Source: an uncultured Eubacteriales bacterium
GTDB taxonomy: Bacteria; Bacillota; Clostridia; Oscillospirales; Acutalibacteraceae
Direction of reading: 5' to 3'
DNA length: 13,664 bases
Assembly: GCA_900317795.1 (NCBI GenBank)
Contig: ONIF01000116.1
Location: 1 to 13,664 of the forward strand
The notes under the pieces were generated by a model. It searched no databases, was not told where the DNA came from, and was given only the letters and a program-made list of their open reading frames with translations. Below are positions 1-5,690 of this stretch, one piece after another. Each line of letters opens with the position of its first letter. Position 1 is the stretch's first letter. The position numbers and the translations under genes are program-made.

Positions 1-12
1 ATGTGTAGACAG

Positions 13-72
13 AAAACGATGAAATAATATTCTTTTGAAGAAATATATTTATCATTTTTAGGGGGAATATTT
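13..72 (+). repeat. Partial, shortened copy of the 208-bp origin-region repeat
   Basis: The stretch around 16-50 (gatgaaataatattctttt, then gaaatat) closely matches 6081-6110, and 55-72 (tttttagggggaatattt) resembles the G-rich part at 6156-6170. The middle of the unit is missing. No gene is visible in 1-134. The match suggests that the same replicon, or a relative, continues to the left of the window. Confidence 0.45.
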
Positions 73-134
73 TTGCTGAAACAAAATCGGAAATACCGTT
101 CCCAAAATATCAATATTAACGGTCGTTTATTTTG

Positions 135-1076
135 TTACTCAAAGTTTTTCCAACACTCTTTTTTCATAAACAAGGAAATTTCATTCAAACTATCATTCTC
201 ATAATATTTGACAAGCAGTTTTTTAAACTCAGGAACAGCTTTTTCAGGGATAATCAAAATTCCCTGTCCCTTTGAAATTAGATAATGATTGGCAAATATT
301 ACGGAAGAACGCTTATTTCCATCAAGAAATATCTGTGTTTTCATACAGTAAAGGCAAAGTCTGATTGCCGTATCAACCGTATCTTCTCCACTTTGGCAAA
401 CAATCTCATTAATCCTGTCTTTTACGTCCATCTCAATAGGCAACGGCGGAATATAGGAACAACCGCCAATAGTAACGGGAACGCCCCTGATACGTCCTCC
501 ATCAGTAAAAAATCCCTCATTTACCTGTTTAGCAATATGACACAAAAGATAGTAATCGCTTTTACTGCGAATTACATCTTTGTCAAGAATAAACTCCCAA
601 GCGTGTTTTAAATTCAATATCTTTTGTACATCATCGGCACTCATACCGTTTACGATACCATTTTCAATGATTTCCTCTGTTTGAGGGAAAGAAGTTGCAA
701 CACCCTCCAAAATCGCTTGGTCATAAATATTATTTTTCATGTTGATACGGGCAAAATCCAAATTTTTCTGCACTCGTGGCTCAATATCTTCTTCCGTATA
801 GTCAAGTGCAAGCAGTTCACGGTCAATCTTGCGTATATTTTTTTCTAATTCTCGTCTTTCACGAGAATTTTTCAGTAAAAGCTGATACAGCGTTTCAGAA
901 TACACATCGACATAGGTAGAAGTCTTTTTGCCCCCTACACGTTTACGCATATACAAATACTGTTTATCGCCTTGTGTCTTTACTTCGGGTGTTCCGTCAT
1001 ACGGCATAAGATTTATTCGTGCTTGTAAATCCGCCTTTTGATGAAGAAGTTCACAAATTCGATTTATTTCACTCAT
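135..1076 (-). CDS. Fic-domain protein with a degenerate catalytic motif
   Basis: 313 aa. Fic proteins usually move AMP or another phosphate-containing group onto a target hydroxyl, using the motif HPFx(D/E)GNxR. An N-terminal region (1-100) contains a charged helical stretch (about 60-92). The Fic core follows: ILEG at 122-125, the flap/strand segment RIRGVPVTIGG at 195-205, YIPPLP at 208-213 and the motif at 248-256 reading QIFLDGNKR. The nucleotide-binding D252, G253, N254 and R256 are kept, but the catalytic His position is Gln248. The inhibitory-helix motif (S/T)xxxE(G/N) would be Q120-A-I-L-E124-G125, with Gln for Ser/Thr. The start is supported by GGAG 11 nt upstream; a possible upstream ATG is closed by a stop after four codons. 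It stands alone, transcribed leftwards. Family call is firm. Enzyme activity is doubtful: it may be a non-AMPylating Fic or work by other chemistry. Confidence 0.88.
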   Translation of the reverse strand: MSEINRICELLHQKADLQARINLMPYDGTPEVKTQGDKQYLYMRKRVGGKKTSTYVDVYSETLYQLLLKNSRERRELEKNIRKIDRELLALDYTEEDIEPRVQKNLDFARINMKNNIYDQAILEGVATSFPQTEEIIENGIVNGMSADDVQKILNLKHAWEFILDKDVIRSKSDYYLLCHIAKQVNEGFFTDGGRIRGVPVTIGGCSYIPPLPIEMDVKDRINEIVCQSGEDTVDTAIRLCLYCMKTQIFLDGNKRSSVIFANHYLISKGQGILIIPEKAVPEFKKLLVKYYENDSLNEISLFMKKECWKNFE

Positions 1077-1096
1077 AATGTACTCATCTCCAAAAT

Positions 1097-1146
1097 TTTA
1101 TAGGGGACATTTTGACAAAAAAATAAGGTGATTTGTCCCCTATAAA
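1097..1146 (-). promoter_or_regulatory. 13-bp inverted repeat over the Fic gene start site and leader
   Basis: The arms 1097-1109 (tttataggggaca) and 1134-1146 are perfect inverted copies 24 nt apart. One arm runs from the -10 box to the likely start site; the other ends about 20 nt before the ATG. This fits either a two-site operator or a leader hairpin that could hide the ribosome binding site. The sequence does not decide between them. Confidence 0.6.
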
Positions 1147-1174
1147 TTTTATCACACTCGTATTTGTCTGTCAA
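1146..1174 (-). promoter_or_regulatory. Promoter of the Fic gene
   Basis: Read on the minus strand: TTGACA (1174-1169), a 17-nt spacer, TAAAAT (1151-1146), with TG one base before the -10 (extended -10). Transcription should start near 1139, leaving a leader of about 60 nt before the ATG. Confidence 0.75.
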
Positions 1175-1275
1175 ATTCAATTCATTCCGTTTCAGAAGCG
1201 GTGAGATGAATTGCTCGTCAACGGTAGGCTACTTTGGTTGACTTACAAACTTGATTATGCTATTTTTATCCTAAT

Positions 1276-1321
1276 GCGGCAATTCATCTCCGACTTCTAT
1301 AAGTCGGAGATGAATTGCCGC
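1276..1321. repeat. 21-bp perfect inverted repeat (hairpin)
   Basis: The arms 1276-1296 and 1301-1321 are perfect reverse complements with loop ctat. The arm ends carry the gagatgaattgc motif that also occurs at 1203-1214. It resembles the subterminal hairpin of an IS605-type end. Confidence 0.9.
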
Positions 1322-1346
1322 CAGCCCGTTAGGGCTGATTTTTTTC
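1322..1346 (+). terminator. Intrinsic terminator
   Basis: Stem cagccc (1322-1327) and gggctg (1332-1337), loop gtta, followed by seven T (1339-1345). It would stop rightward transcription just ahead of the promoter at 1347, isolating the downstream RNA-like unit. Confidence 0.75.
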
Positions 1347-1375
1347 TTGACAACATCAAGATATGTTGTTAAAAT
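1347..1375 (+). promoter_or_regulatory. Strong rightward promoter with palindrome in the spacer
   Basis: TTGACA (1347-1352), a 17-nt spacer and TAAAAT (1370-1375). An inverted repeat acaacat-6-atgttgt (1350-1369) fills the spacer and is a candidate operator. No convincing coding frame follows, so the likely product is the structured tract at about 1382-1552. Confidence 0.72.
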
Positions 1376-1381
1376 ATATAC

Positions 1382-1572
1382 ATAAGGTTTCCAAAAGTTG
1401 TCCGTAAGACAGCAGTACCGTAGGGAGTACGGGAAGGGTTTGCCTCATAAAAAACCCATAGCCTCGGAAACTGATGCCCGTAAAATGAAATCCTCTGTAA
1501 GGTTGGGCGGATTAAAGGAAGCTCCCGCCTCTATAGGCGGTGAGTACTTCACGCTTTTTACACGACAGCAAC
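1382..1572 (+). ncRNA. Candidate orphan omega-RNA-like transcript
   Basis: This tract follows a near-consensus promoter and forms several short hairpins: ccgta/tacgg (1418-1432), gggttt/aaaccc (1436-1457) and ccgcc/ggcgg (1525-1540). It ends with the IS605-like right end ttcac (1548-1552). In TnpB systems the guide RNA scaffold ends at the transposon right end and the flanking bases serve as guide; here the guide would begin gctttttacacgac at 1553. A 105-codon open frame starting at 1398 overlaps it. That frame may preserve the last codons of a lost tnpB, but I see no nuclease motif. The identity is inference; it could be an inert remnant. Confidence 0.4.
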
Positions 1573-1578
1573 ATGAAC

Positions 1579-1618
1579 AAAAAAAGCGACAAGCCTTTTT
1601 TTCAAGACTTGTCGCTTA
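1579..1618 (-). terminator. Terminator of the RHH-Rpn operon
   Basis: Stem aagcgacaag (1584-1593) and cttgtcgctt (1608-1617). On the minus strand a U-run follows (A run 1579-1583). It lies directly after the nuclease-like gene. On the plus strand the U-run is shorter (1619-1623), so weak two-way termination is possible and it would also end the RNA starting near 1382. Confidence 0.8.
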
Positions 1619-1621
1619 TTT

Positions 1622-2482
1622 TTATACGCTTACATTCATGGCAAGAAATCTTGTAACTTCCGTTTCGGGCATTTTGAAAATATCCGAAATTTTTTTGATA
1701 TTCTTTTCCCACTGATAGTATCTCTGAATCATTTTTGCCGTTCCCTTTTCTTCACCTGTGATTTCTCCGTCTGCCTTGCCTTTTTCATATTCTTCTTTTC
1801 CTCTGATTTCAAGAGCCTTTTCGGCATTGTATTCTTCAAACAGCATATTTATTACCTCACTTCCGTAAAATGTCAGATATTCTTTTAAAACATTATTGTC
1901 AACACATTCTTTTACCGCCTTTTCAATATTGCCGTTGTTTTTTCTCACGCTATCAACCAAAAAAGCATATCCCGAAAGTGTACGACAATTTTTCAACTGT
2001 GTATTCATTCTGCCGTAATCAATATCAAGCACTTTCACATTTATTTCGGCTGTCGTATCACCTGTATTATCGTAAAATGCCGTGCTGAACTTCAAATTAT
2101 CGTCTTTCAATTTGGTTTTACCGTTGTACAGCACATAAAATTCAGGTTTAGGAACTTTTACAAGATTACCGCTGTAAATCATATCACCTGTAATAAATCT
2201 CTCATACGTTCTCGCAGCATATACAAACAACCGCAACGGCATATTGGGATTTATTGTGGATTGATGTTCGATGAAACACACCCATTTGCCGTCCATGATA
2301 TACGCAACATCATTCTTGAACTCTCTGAAAAGTACTTCTTCAAGACGACACTTTTCTATTTCCTCAACCTCTTTGCCTGTAAGTGCCTTATACAAGTTTT
2401 TAGCATTATCGGTAGCATCTTTACATTCGTAAAACAGGCTTGAAAACACTGTATCTTTATAATTTTTTGTTTCTTTCGGCAT
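1622..2482 (-). CDS. Rpn/PD-(D/E)XK nuclease family putative transposase
   Basis: 286 aa. It opens with a KDTVFSSLF segment and has the core of the Rpn / 'PD-(D/E)XK nuclease family transposase' group: D58 in FKNDVAYI, then E72 and Q74 in CFIEHQST, giving D-x13-E-x-Q. This group are DNase-fold proteins, of which Rpn proteins of Escherichia coli are recombination-promoting nucleases. The middle (about 85-180) is typical of the family (PEFYVLYNG at 113-121). The C-terminal region (about 222-260) is a charged helix with the usual family repeats (KGKADGEITGEEKG), then a short helical tail. The start has aggaga 10 nt upstream. It is co-transcribed with the ribbon-helix-helix gene (17-nt gap). It has the family's usual length and looks intact. 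Whether it moves DNA or acts only as a nuclease cannot be told. Confidence 0.88.
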   Translation of the reverse strand: MPKETKNYKDTVFSSLFYECKDATDNAKNLYKALTGKEVEEIEKCRLEEVLFREFKNDVAYIMDGKWVCFIEHQSTINPNMPLRLFVYAARTYERFITGDMIYSGNLVKVPKPEFYVLYNGKTKLKDDNLKFSTAFYDNTGDTTAEINVKVLDIDYGRMNTQLKNCRTLSGYAFLVDSVRKNNGNIEKAVKECVDNNVLKEYLTFYGSEVINMLFEEYNAEKALEIRGKEEYEKGKADGEITGEEKGTAKMIQRYYQWEKNIKKISDIFKMPETEVTRFLAMNVSV

Positions 2483-2499
2483 AATGTCTATCTCTCCTG

Positions 2500-2688
2500 T
2501 TATTGTTGTTGAAGTGTATCTCTTTCGATTTTTTCGTCAATAGCCTTGACTATAAAACTGTTCAGGCTGTCGCCTTTAATTTTGGCAAACGCTTTTACTT
2601 TTTCTTTTTTGCCTTTCGGAACAGTCAGATTAATACGGTCACAATTTTTTTTCAGCCAATCGTTTTTGTACGCCGTCTTTCCTGCCAT
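2500..2688 (-). CDS. Ribbon-helix-helix (Arc/CopG-type) DNA-binding protein
   Basis: 62 aa. The core RINLTVPKGKKEKVKAFA (18-35) followed by a polar turn and SLNSFIVKAIDEKI (41-54) fits the ribbon-helix-helix pattern: one beta strand (INLTVP), helix A, a turn with G39-D40, and helix B. Such proteins bind DNA as dimers and often repress their own operon. The gene is first in a two-gene operon with the Rpn-like nuclease. The start has aggtggtgag just upstream. Two identical 14-bp palindromes in the upstream region (2776-2789 and 2845-2858) are good candidate operators. The pairing of a small RHH protein with a nuclease recalls toxin-antitoxin layouts, but that role is only a suggestion. Confidence 0.8.
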   Translation of the reverse strand: MAGKTAYKNDWLKKNCDRINLTVPKGKKEKVKAFAKIKGDSLNSFIVKAIDEKIERDTLQQQ

Positions 2689-2757
2689 ACTCTCACCACC
2701 TACTTATTTTTATTCTCTGAGAAACAAGTTTTGAAACCACTCTCCCCATTGTTTGTA

Positions 2758-2786
2758 ATTATACATCAAACTTCAATCTTATACAA
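2758..2786 (-). promoter_or_regulatory. Promoter of the RHH-Rpn operon
   Basis: On the minus strand: TTGTAT (2786-2781), a 17-nt spacer, TATAAT (2763-2758). The -35 lies inside the palindrome 2776-2789, so a protein bound there should block RNA polymerase. Confidence 0.7.
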
Positions 2787-2789
2787 GAT
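2776..2789. promoter_or_regulatory. Candidate operator, copy 1 (atcttatacaagat)
   Basis: Imperfect palindrome ATCTT-4-AAGAT covering the -35 of the leftward RHH-Rpn promoter. The identical 14 bases recur at 2845-2858, and a weaker relative is at 2802-2817. Confidence 0.65.
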
Positions 2790-2836
2790 ACAAAAATCAA
2801 TAATTATACGCAAGATAATTTGGGTATTTTGGCATA

Positions 2837-2865
2837 TTGTTTTTATCTTATACAAGATATATAAT
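2837..2865 (+). promoter_or_regulatory. Divergent rightward promoter
   Basis: TTGTTT (2837-2842), a 17-nt spacer, TATAAT (2860-2865). The operator palindrome fills the spacer. The first frame downstream is the small HTH gene at 3278, which also has a nearer promoter. Confidence 0.5.
2845..2858. promoter_or_regulatory. Candidate operator, copy 2 (atcttatacaagat)
   Basis: Same 14 bases as copy 1, 69 bp away, positioned in the spacer of a divergent rightward promoter (2837-2865). Confidence 0.65.
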
Positions 2866-3043
2866 AGTAGCAAATATTCAATGATACAGTAAAAATACAA
2901 AATGAATTCATATAATTTCTTACATCATCTTATATTGCGATAGTTAATAACAGTGAATAGTAGTTAATAAAAATTAGCATTTATGCAAAATTGAAACGGT
3001 CCAATATCTTCTTGCAATAATTATCAAAAAAAATCAAAAATTA
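2866..3043. other. AT-rich intergenic stretch without a visible gene
   Basis: I see no plausible coding frame. A short direct repeat tagttaataa occurs at 2941-2950 and 2961-2970, exactly 20 bp apart. This could be a protein-binding pair or chance in AT-rich DNA. Confidence 0.4.
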
Positions 3044-3072
3044 TTGATATTTTCAGTAGCATTTGATATAAT
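3044..3072 (+). promoter_or_regulatory. Promoter of the hth-rep unit
   Basis: TTGATA (3044-3049), a 17-nt spacer, TATAAT (3067-3072). It gives a leader of about 200 nt to the ATG at 3278, and that leader contains the structured repeat 3107-3219. Confidence 0.75.
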
Positions 3073-3106
3073 ATAGTTCAAAATACAACACATTTTTCTT
3101 CTTTTT

Positions 3107-3219
3107 GTGAGCGACAGTGATTTTATAAAAGGTGTGGGAATTTCACCACAAAGCGATTTTGTACACCATAACGGCGTACAAAATCTATGCTTGCAACCCT
3201 CCGACAGCGTGTCATTTTT
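3107..3219 (+). repeat. Structured dispersed repeat, copy A (+)
   Basis: Order of parts: gtgagcgacagtgattt; tgtgg/ccaca hairpin around gaatttca (3133-3150); hairpin gattttgtac (3155-3164) with gtacaaaatc (3176-3185); then tatgcttgcaacc and a weak gaca/tgtc stem with a T run (3203-3219). It shares this order with 9477-9615 and, inverted, 8893-9029. Here it lies between promoter and start codon of the hth-rep unit, so it could act as a leader attenuator. Confidence 0.75.
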
Positions 3220-3277
3220 CGTGTTGTCATTCACAAATATTGTGTGTGAAATATTTCAATAAAATGAGGTGTACATA

Positions 3278-3581
3278 ATGCAAATTATCGAGGGAGATAA
3301 ATATTATACCATTCCCGAAGTAGCAGAAATAATCGGAGTACATATCCAATCCGTAAGGCGTTGGATAAACCGTTAAACCTGTTGAGCCTGTCGATGACGG
3401 CGAAAAAGCATACGAAAACTTAAAAAACGCTGTATCAGATTTGCTGAAAAGTCGTGGAAGTACCCTTGATGACGACATTTTCAAGATGATATATGACAGC
3501 GGATTTAAAGCAGGACACAAGACAGGATACCTTGAACTCTTGGAAAACATAGAAAATTTGGTACACATACAGTTAGATTGA
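3278..3581 (+). pseudogene. Small MerR/excisionase-like HTH gene, frameshifted
   Basis: The ATG at 3278 has gaggtg upstream and opens a 32-codon frame: YTIPEVAEIIGVHIQSVRRW is a helix-turn-helix of the type in excisionases and MerR-like proteins. It stops at TAA 3374-3376. A second frame, open from 3369 to the TGA at 3579-3581, continues with a plausible protein tail (GEKAYENLKNAVSDLLKSRG, then FKAGHKTGYLELLENI). A one-base insertion or a larger indel near 3374 would explain the break. Rejoined, it would be about 100 aa, lacking the usual wing after the HTH. It sits 16 nt before the rep gene and was probably its regulator. Alternatively, the 32-aa peptide is all that is made. Confidence 0.55.
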
Positions 3582-3597
3582 CAAGGGGACAGCAAAA

Positions 3598-4958
3598 ATG
3601 ATTACAGACAAGTTAATTTTTACCGAAGAAGAGAAAAAAAGATTAAAACAATCCACATCTTCCACAGAAATTGGAATGATACACGCAAGAGCTATATATT
3701 ATCATTTGGAAAAGACGTTAATATCGCTTATGAAGTTGTTATTAACGGAGAACTGCCAATACTGAAACTCTCTGACAGTGACAGCGAAAAAGTCAAACAA
3801 GCTATTTTGTCAGATGTCAAGGAAATTTTGCAAACCGTTACTAAATCTGACTTTGAAAGCGTTATTCAGATAGGTGCTTACGATAAAGCTGATTTTGACA
3901 ATGCTTTAAGATTTCTCATAGTTGATGTTTTAAACGTTCAAATATCCGCCTATGACTATTACAGATTGAATATTATCGAAGTTATAAAATCCGCTGAACA
4001 GAAAGCAACCGAGTGGTATGAAATGCCAAAAAATTATATTTCGGAATTCTATGAAACACTGCTCGACATTTCAAATGGTAAGAAAAAACTTCAAGAATTA
4101 CCAATAGTACCAAAAACAACAACACCTGAAAAATACTTTTTACCTACATACAGGCTTGTAGATGTTCTTTTTAGCGGTACTTTTCCGATCGGAGAAGTAA
4201 AGATGGTAAATATGGCAGGTGAAAAAGACAATCGCAAAGGCAAAACAGCATACACATTGATGATGTTGAACTTTGACGAGTTGGGAGATGGTATCAAAAT
4301 AAGCCGTGAGCTGTCCATATATGACCAACAGGTATGGAATTCTTGTGTAAATTTGATGTTGAACGGATACAGAATAATTACTCCGTCACAGATTTACAAA
4401 TGGATGGGCTATGAAAGCACCATTGGAAAACCCGATAAAGACAAAATCATGGAAAGCATAAATACAATTATTCGTGCAAGAGTATTCATAGACAACGAAA
4501 ATGAACGCAAATTATATAAGCGATACCCTGAAATTTCTCTCAATACTCCATTGTTGGCGGCTAAAATTATAACTGCCAAATCGGGAAGAAATGAAGTTAC
4601 AGCTATCGAGATGTTGGAAGTTCCTGACCTTTTCACTGTTGCTGAAGAAAGAGGACAGATAACGACCATTCCTTTTGAAGTATTGGAAAAATCAGCGATA
4701 GACAAATCCGAAAGCAATTTGCAACTTTTAACCTACTTGACAAGAAGAATTATACACATGAAACACGACAACGATGCTCCAAGAAAAATTCTGTTACAAG
4801 CCGTATACAAGAAATGCGAAATAGACACAAGGCTTAAAAGACATAGACTTCCCGAGAAATTAAAAAAAGTGCTTGACCGTTACACAGAAATCAAATGGAT
4901 AAACGGATATGAATTGACAGACAATGAAATAATAGTTAAACTTCCTATAAAGAATTAA
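3598..4958 (+). pseudogene. rep: Probable plasmid replication initiator, frameshift near the 5' end
   Basis: The long frame (3807-4958, 383 aa from a TTG) has no good start: TTG 3807 lacks a clear ribosome site. Upstream, an ATG at 3598 preceded by aagggga opens MITDKLIFTEEEKKRLKQ... and stops at 3763-3765. The 3' frame is itself open back to 3582 and reads protein-like upstream of 3807 (NIAYEVVINGELPILKL). Restoring one A in the A run at 3710-3713 joins them as YYHLEK-DVNIAYEVV, giving about 450 aa. I recognise no named family with certainty. The C-terminal third has a winged-helix-like, basic pattern (LLTYLTRRIIHMK, RLPEKLKKVLDRY, WINGYELTDNEIIVKL). Context supports a Rep initiator: terminator, AT-rich tract and iterons follow directly, then a primase-helicase. 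The break may be real decay or a sequencing error. Confidence 0.55.
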
Positions 4959-4969
4959 AAAAGAATTAA

Positions 4970-5013
4970 AAATGATACAGCGGTGGCAAATTATGACCGC
5001 TGTATCATTTTTT
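4970..5013 (+). terminator. Terminator after rep
   Basis: A 15-bp perfect stem (4970-4984 with 4996-5010), an 11-nt loop and a T run (5008-5013), 12 bases after the rep stop codon. The stem is preceded by A-rich sequence, so it could also end leftward transcription. Confidence 0.88.
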
Positions 5014-5222
5014 ATATGAACTTTTTATTATAACATATAAAATATAATATGTCAAGTCAACACCTAAAAAACGCATGAACAAGGGATTTTTTATAAGATT
5101 GTATTTCGGCATTCTGCCACATCAGACAGTTTTTTACTCCAAAAGCAATTCCCAAAAATCAAAAAAATCATTTTATTATAGATTTTTTTAAAAAATAAAT
5201 ACCACTTTTTCTCTATCTCAAT
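5014..5222. other. AT-rich stretch beside the iterons
   Basis: No gene is visible. The part 5150-5205 is almost only A and T and borders the iteron block. It is a natural candidate for the DNA-unwinding element of an iteron origin; this is inference from position and composition. Confidence 0.4.
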
Positions 5223-5381
5223 AAAATCACATCAAATTTTAGGGCTGTTTTCGGAATTTGTGAAAATTGATGACAGAAATTTTGAAACGCTTTGTAAGAA
5301 ATTTTGAAACGCTTTGTAAGAAATTTTGAAACGCTTTGTAAGAAATTTTGAAACGCTTGCTATTTTTTTTGATGTGATTTT
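5223..5381. other. Putative origin: iterons bracketed by a 14-bp inverted repeat
   Basis: A 14-bp sequence (5223-5236, aaaatcacatcaaa) is perfectly inverted at 5368-5381, enclosing the whole iteron array. Brackets like this could bound the Rep-bound region, bind the same protein in the other orientation, or form a large cruciform. Confidence 0.6.
5275..5358 (+). repeat. 22-bp iterons, 3.8 perfect copies
   Basis: The units 5275-5296, 5297-5318 and 5319-5340 are identical (core gaaattttgaaacgctttgt), and 5341-5358 is a partial fourth. A degenerate unit (12 of 22 matches) precedes them at 5253-5274. The period of about two helical turns places each Rep site on the same face. They lie about 300 bp after the rep stop codon. 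Confidence 0.9.
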
Positions 5382-5482
5382 CACTTTTTTCAACACAAAC
5401 CAAACGCTGATAAAATGCGGATTTTTTTTGCTTATCCCCTACCAAAAAAATGTGATAGTGATTTTTTTCAAAAACCGTAAGA

Positions 5483-5507
5483 CTTATAAGTCTTATAAGT
5501 CTTATAA
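5483..5507. repeat. 9-bp palindromic tandem repeat upstream of a promoter
   Basis: cttataagt occurs at 5483-5491 and 5492-5500, and a partial copy follows at 5501-5507. Each contains the perfect palindrome CTTATAAG. The array ends 16 bp before a consensus -35, so it is a likely regulator-binding site. Confidence 0.7.
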
Positions 5508-5512
5508 CGGCG

Positions 5513-5541
5513 AGCTGTCGTACTTGACAGGTACGACAGCT
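5513..5541. promoter_or_regulatory. Hairpin/operator overlapping the -35 box
   Basis: The 11-bp perfect arms agctgtcgtac (5513-5523) and gtacgacagct (5531-5541) have loop ttgacag, which contains the -35 hexamer itself. As duplex it is a candidate operator; extruded, it would hide the promoter. Confidence 0.75.
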
Positions 5542-5552
5542 CCGCCTATAAT
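5524..5552 (+). promoter_or_regulatory. Perfect consensus promoter toward the primase-helicase
   Basis: TTGACA (5524-5529), exactly 17 nt, TATAAT (5547-5552). Transcription would start near 5559, leaving a leader of about 730 nt with the tandem units before the ATG at 6288. Such strength implies repression, or a structural RNA (primer or antisense) as product. Confidence 0.85.
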
Positions 5553-5690
5553 AACCGAACAGAATCCCAGAAAAAGAATATCACACAAAAGAGAAAACAT
5601 CTTTTCTCGGACAAACCACAACCATAGATATTGAGAAAGGTATGCCTAACAGTACAAGGAACAATATTGGAAAGCTTTGACAAGTAGAAA
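5553..5690 (+). other. Leader segment without a supported gene
   Basis: A frame open from 5555 to the TGA at 5678-5680 reads protein-like near its end (TTTIDIEKGMPNSTRNNIGK) but has no start codon before its late Met and begins right after two stops. It may be the tail of a deleted gene. Confidence 0.25.

Larger units (their letters stand above)
1203..1552 (+). mobile_element. IS200/IS605-type remnant without transposase genes
   Basis: There is no tnpA or tnpB frame, but the tract carries several IS605-like end signatures. These are a 21-bp perfect hairpin (1276-1321), three copies of gagatgaattgc (1203-1214, inverted at 1279-1290, and 1307-1318), and a right-end type sequence at 1519-1552: a small ccgcc/ggcgg hairpin followed by tgagtacttcac. 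Subterminal hairpins and a right end finishing in TTCAC are familiar from TnpB-carrying IS200/IS605 elements of Firmicutes, so I infer a non-autonomous derivative. Exact ends are uncertain. Confidence 0.5.

Noticed and set aside
1382..1552. HEARO (IscB-type) RNA rather than TnpB-type RNA
   Set aside because: The recognisable end is at the 3' side as in TnpB elements, and no IscB frame follows. A covariance search would be needed to settle it.
1398..1715. 105-aa plus-strand open frame
   Set aside because: It crosses the IS605-like right end, the terminator hairpin and the 3' end of the Rpn gene, and has no recognisable domain. At most its first half reflects the tail of a lost tnpB.
3227..3595. 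122-aa minus-strand open frame
   Set aside because: Antisense to the broken HTH gene, rich in Ser and Phe as expected of an antisense shadow, without a ribosome site or domain.
3634..3641. Programmed -1 frameshift in rep at the A7-G run
   Set aside because: The run is not in the reading phase needed for a classical X-XXY-YYZ slip, and the frames join better as protein at 3710-3713. A one-base deletion is simpler.
5253..5358. CRISPR array
   Set aside because: The repeats are directly adjacent, with no spacers and no cas genes; they are iterons.
5432..5440. DnaA box (TTATCCCCT)
   Set aside because: Two mismatches to TTATCCACA and only one site; too weak to call.
5239..5445. Minus-strand open frame over the iterons
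   Set aside because: Its repeated SxxFxKRFKIS pattern is just the translation of the 22-bp repeats.
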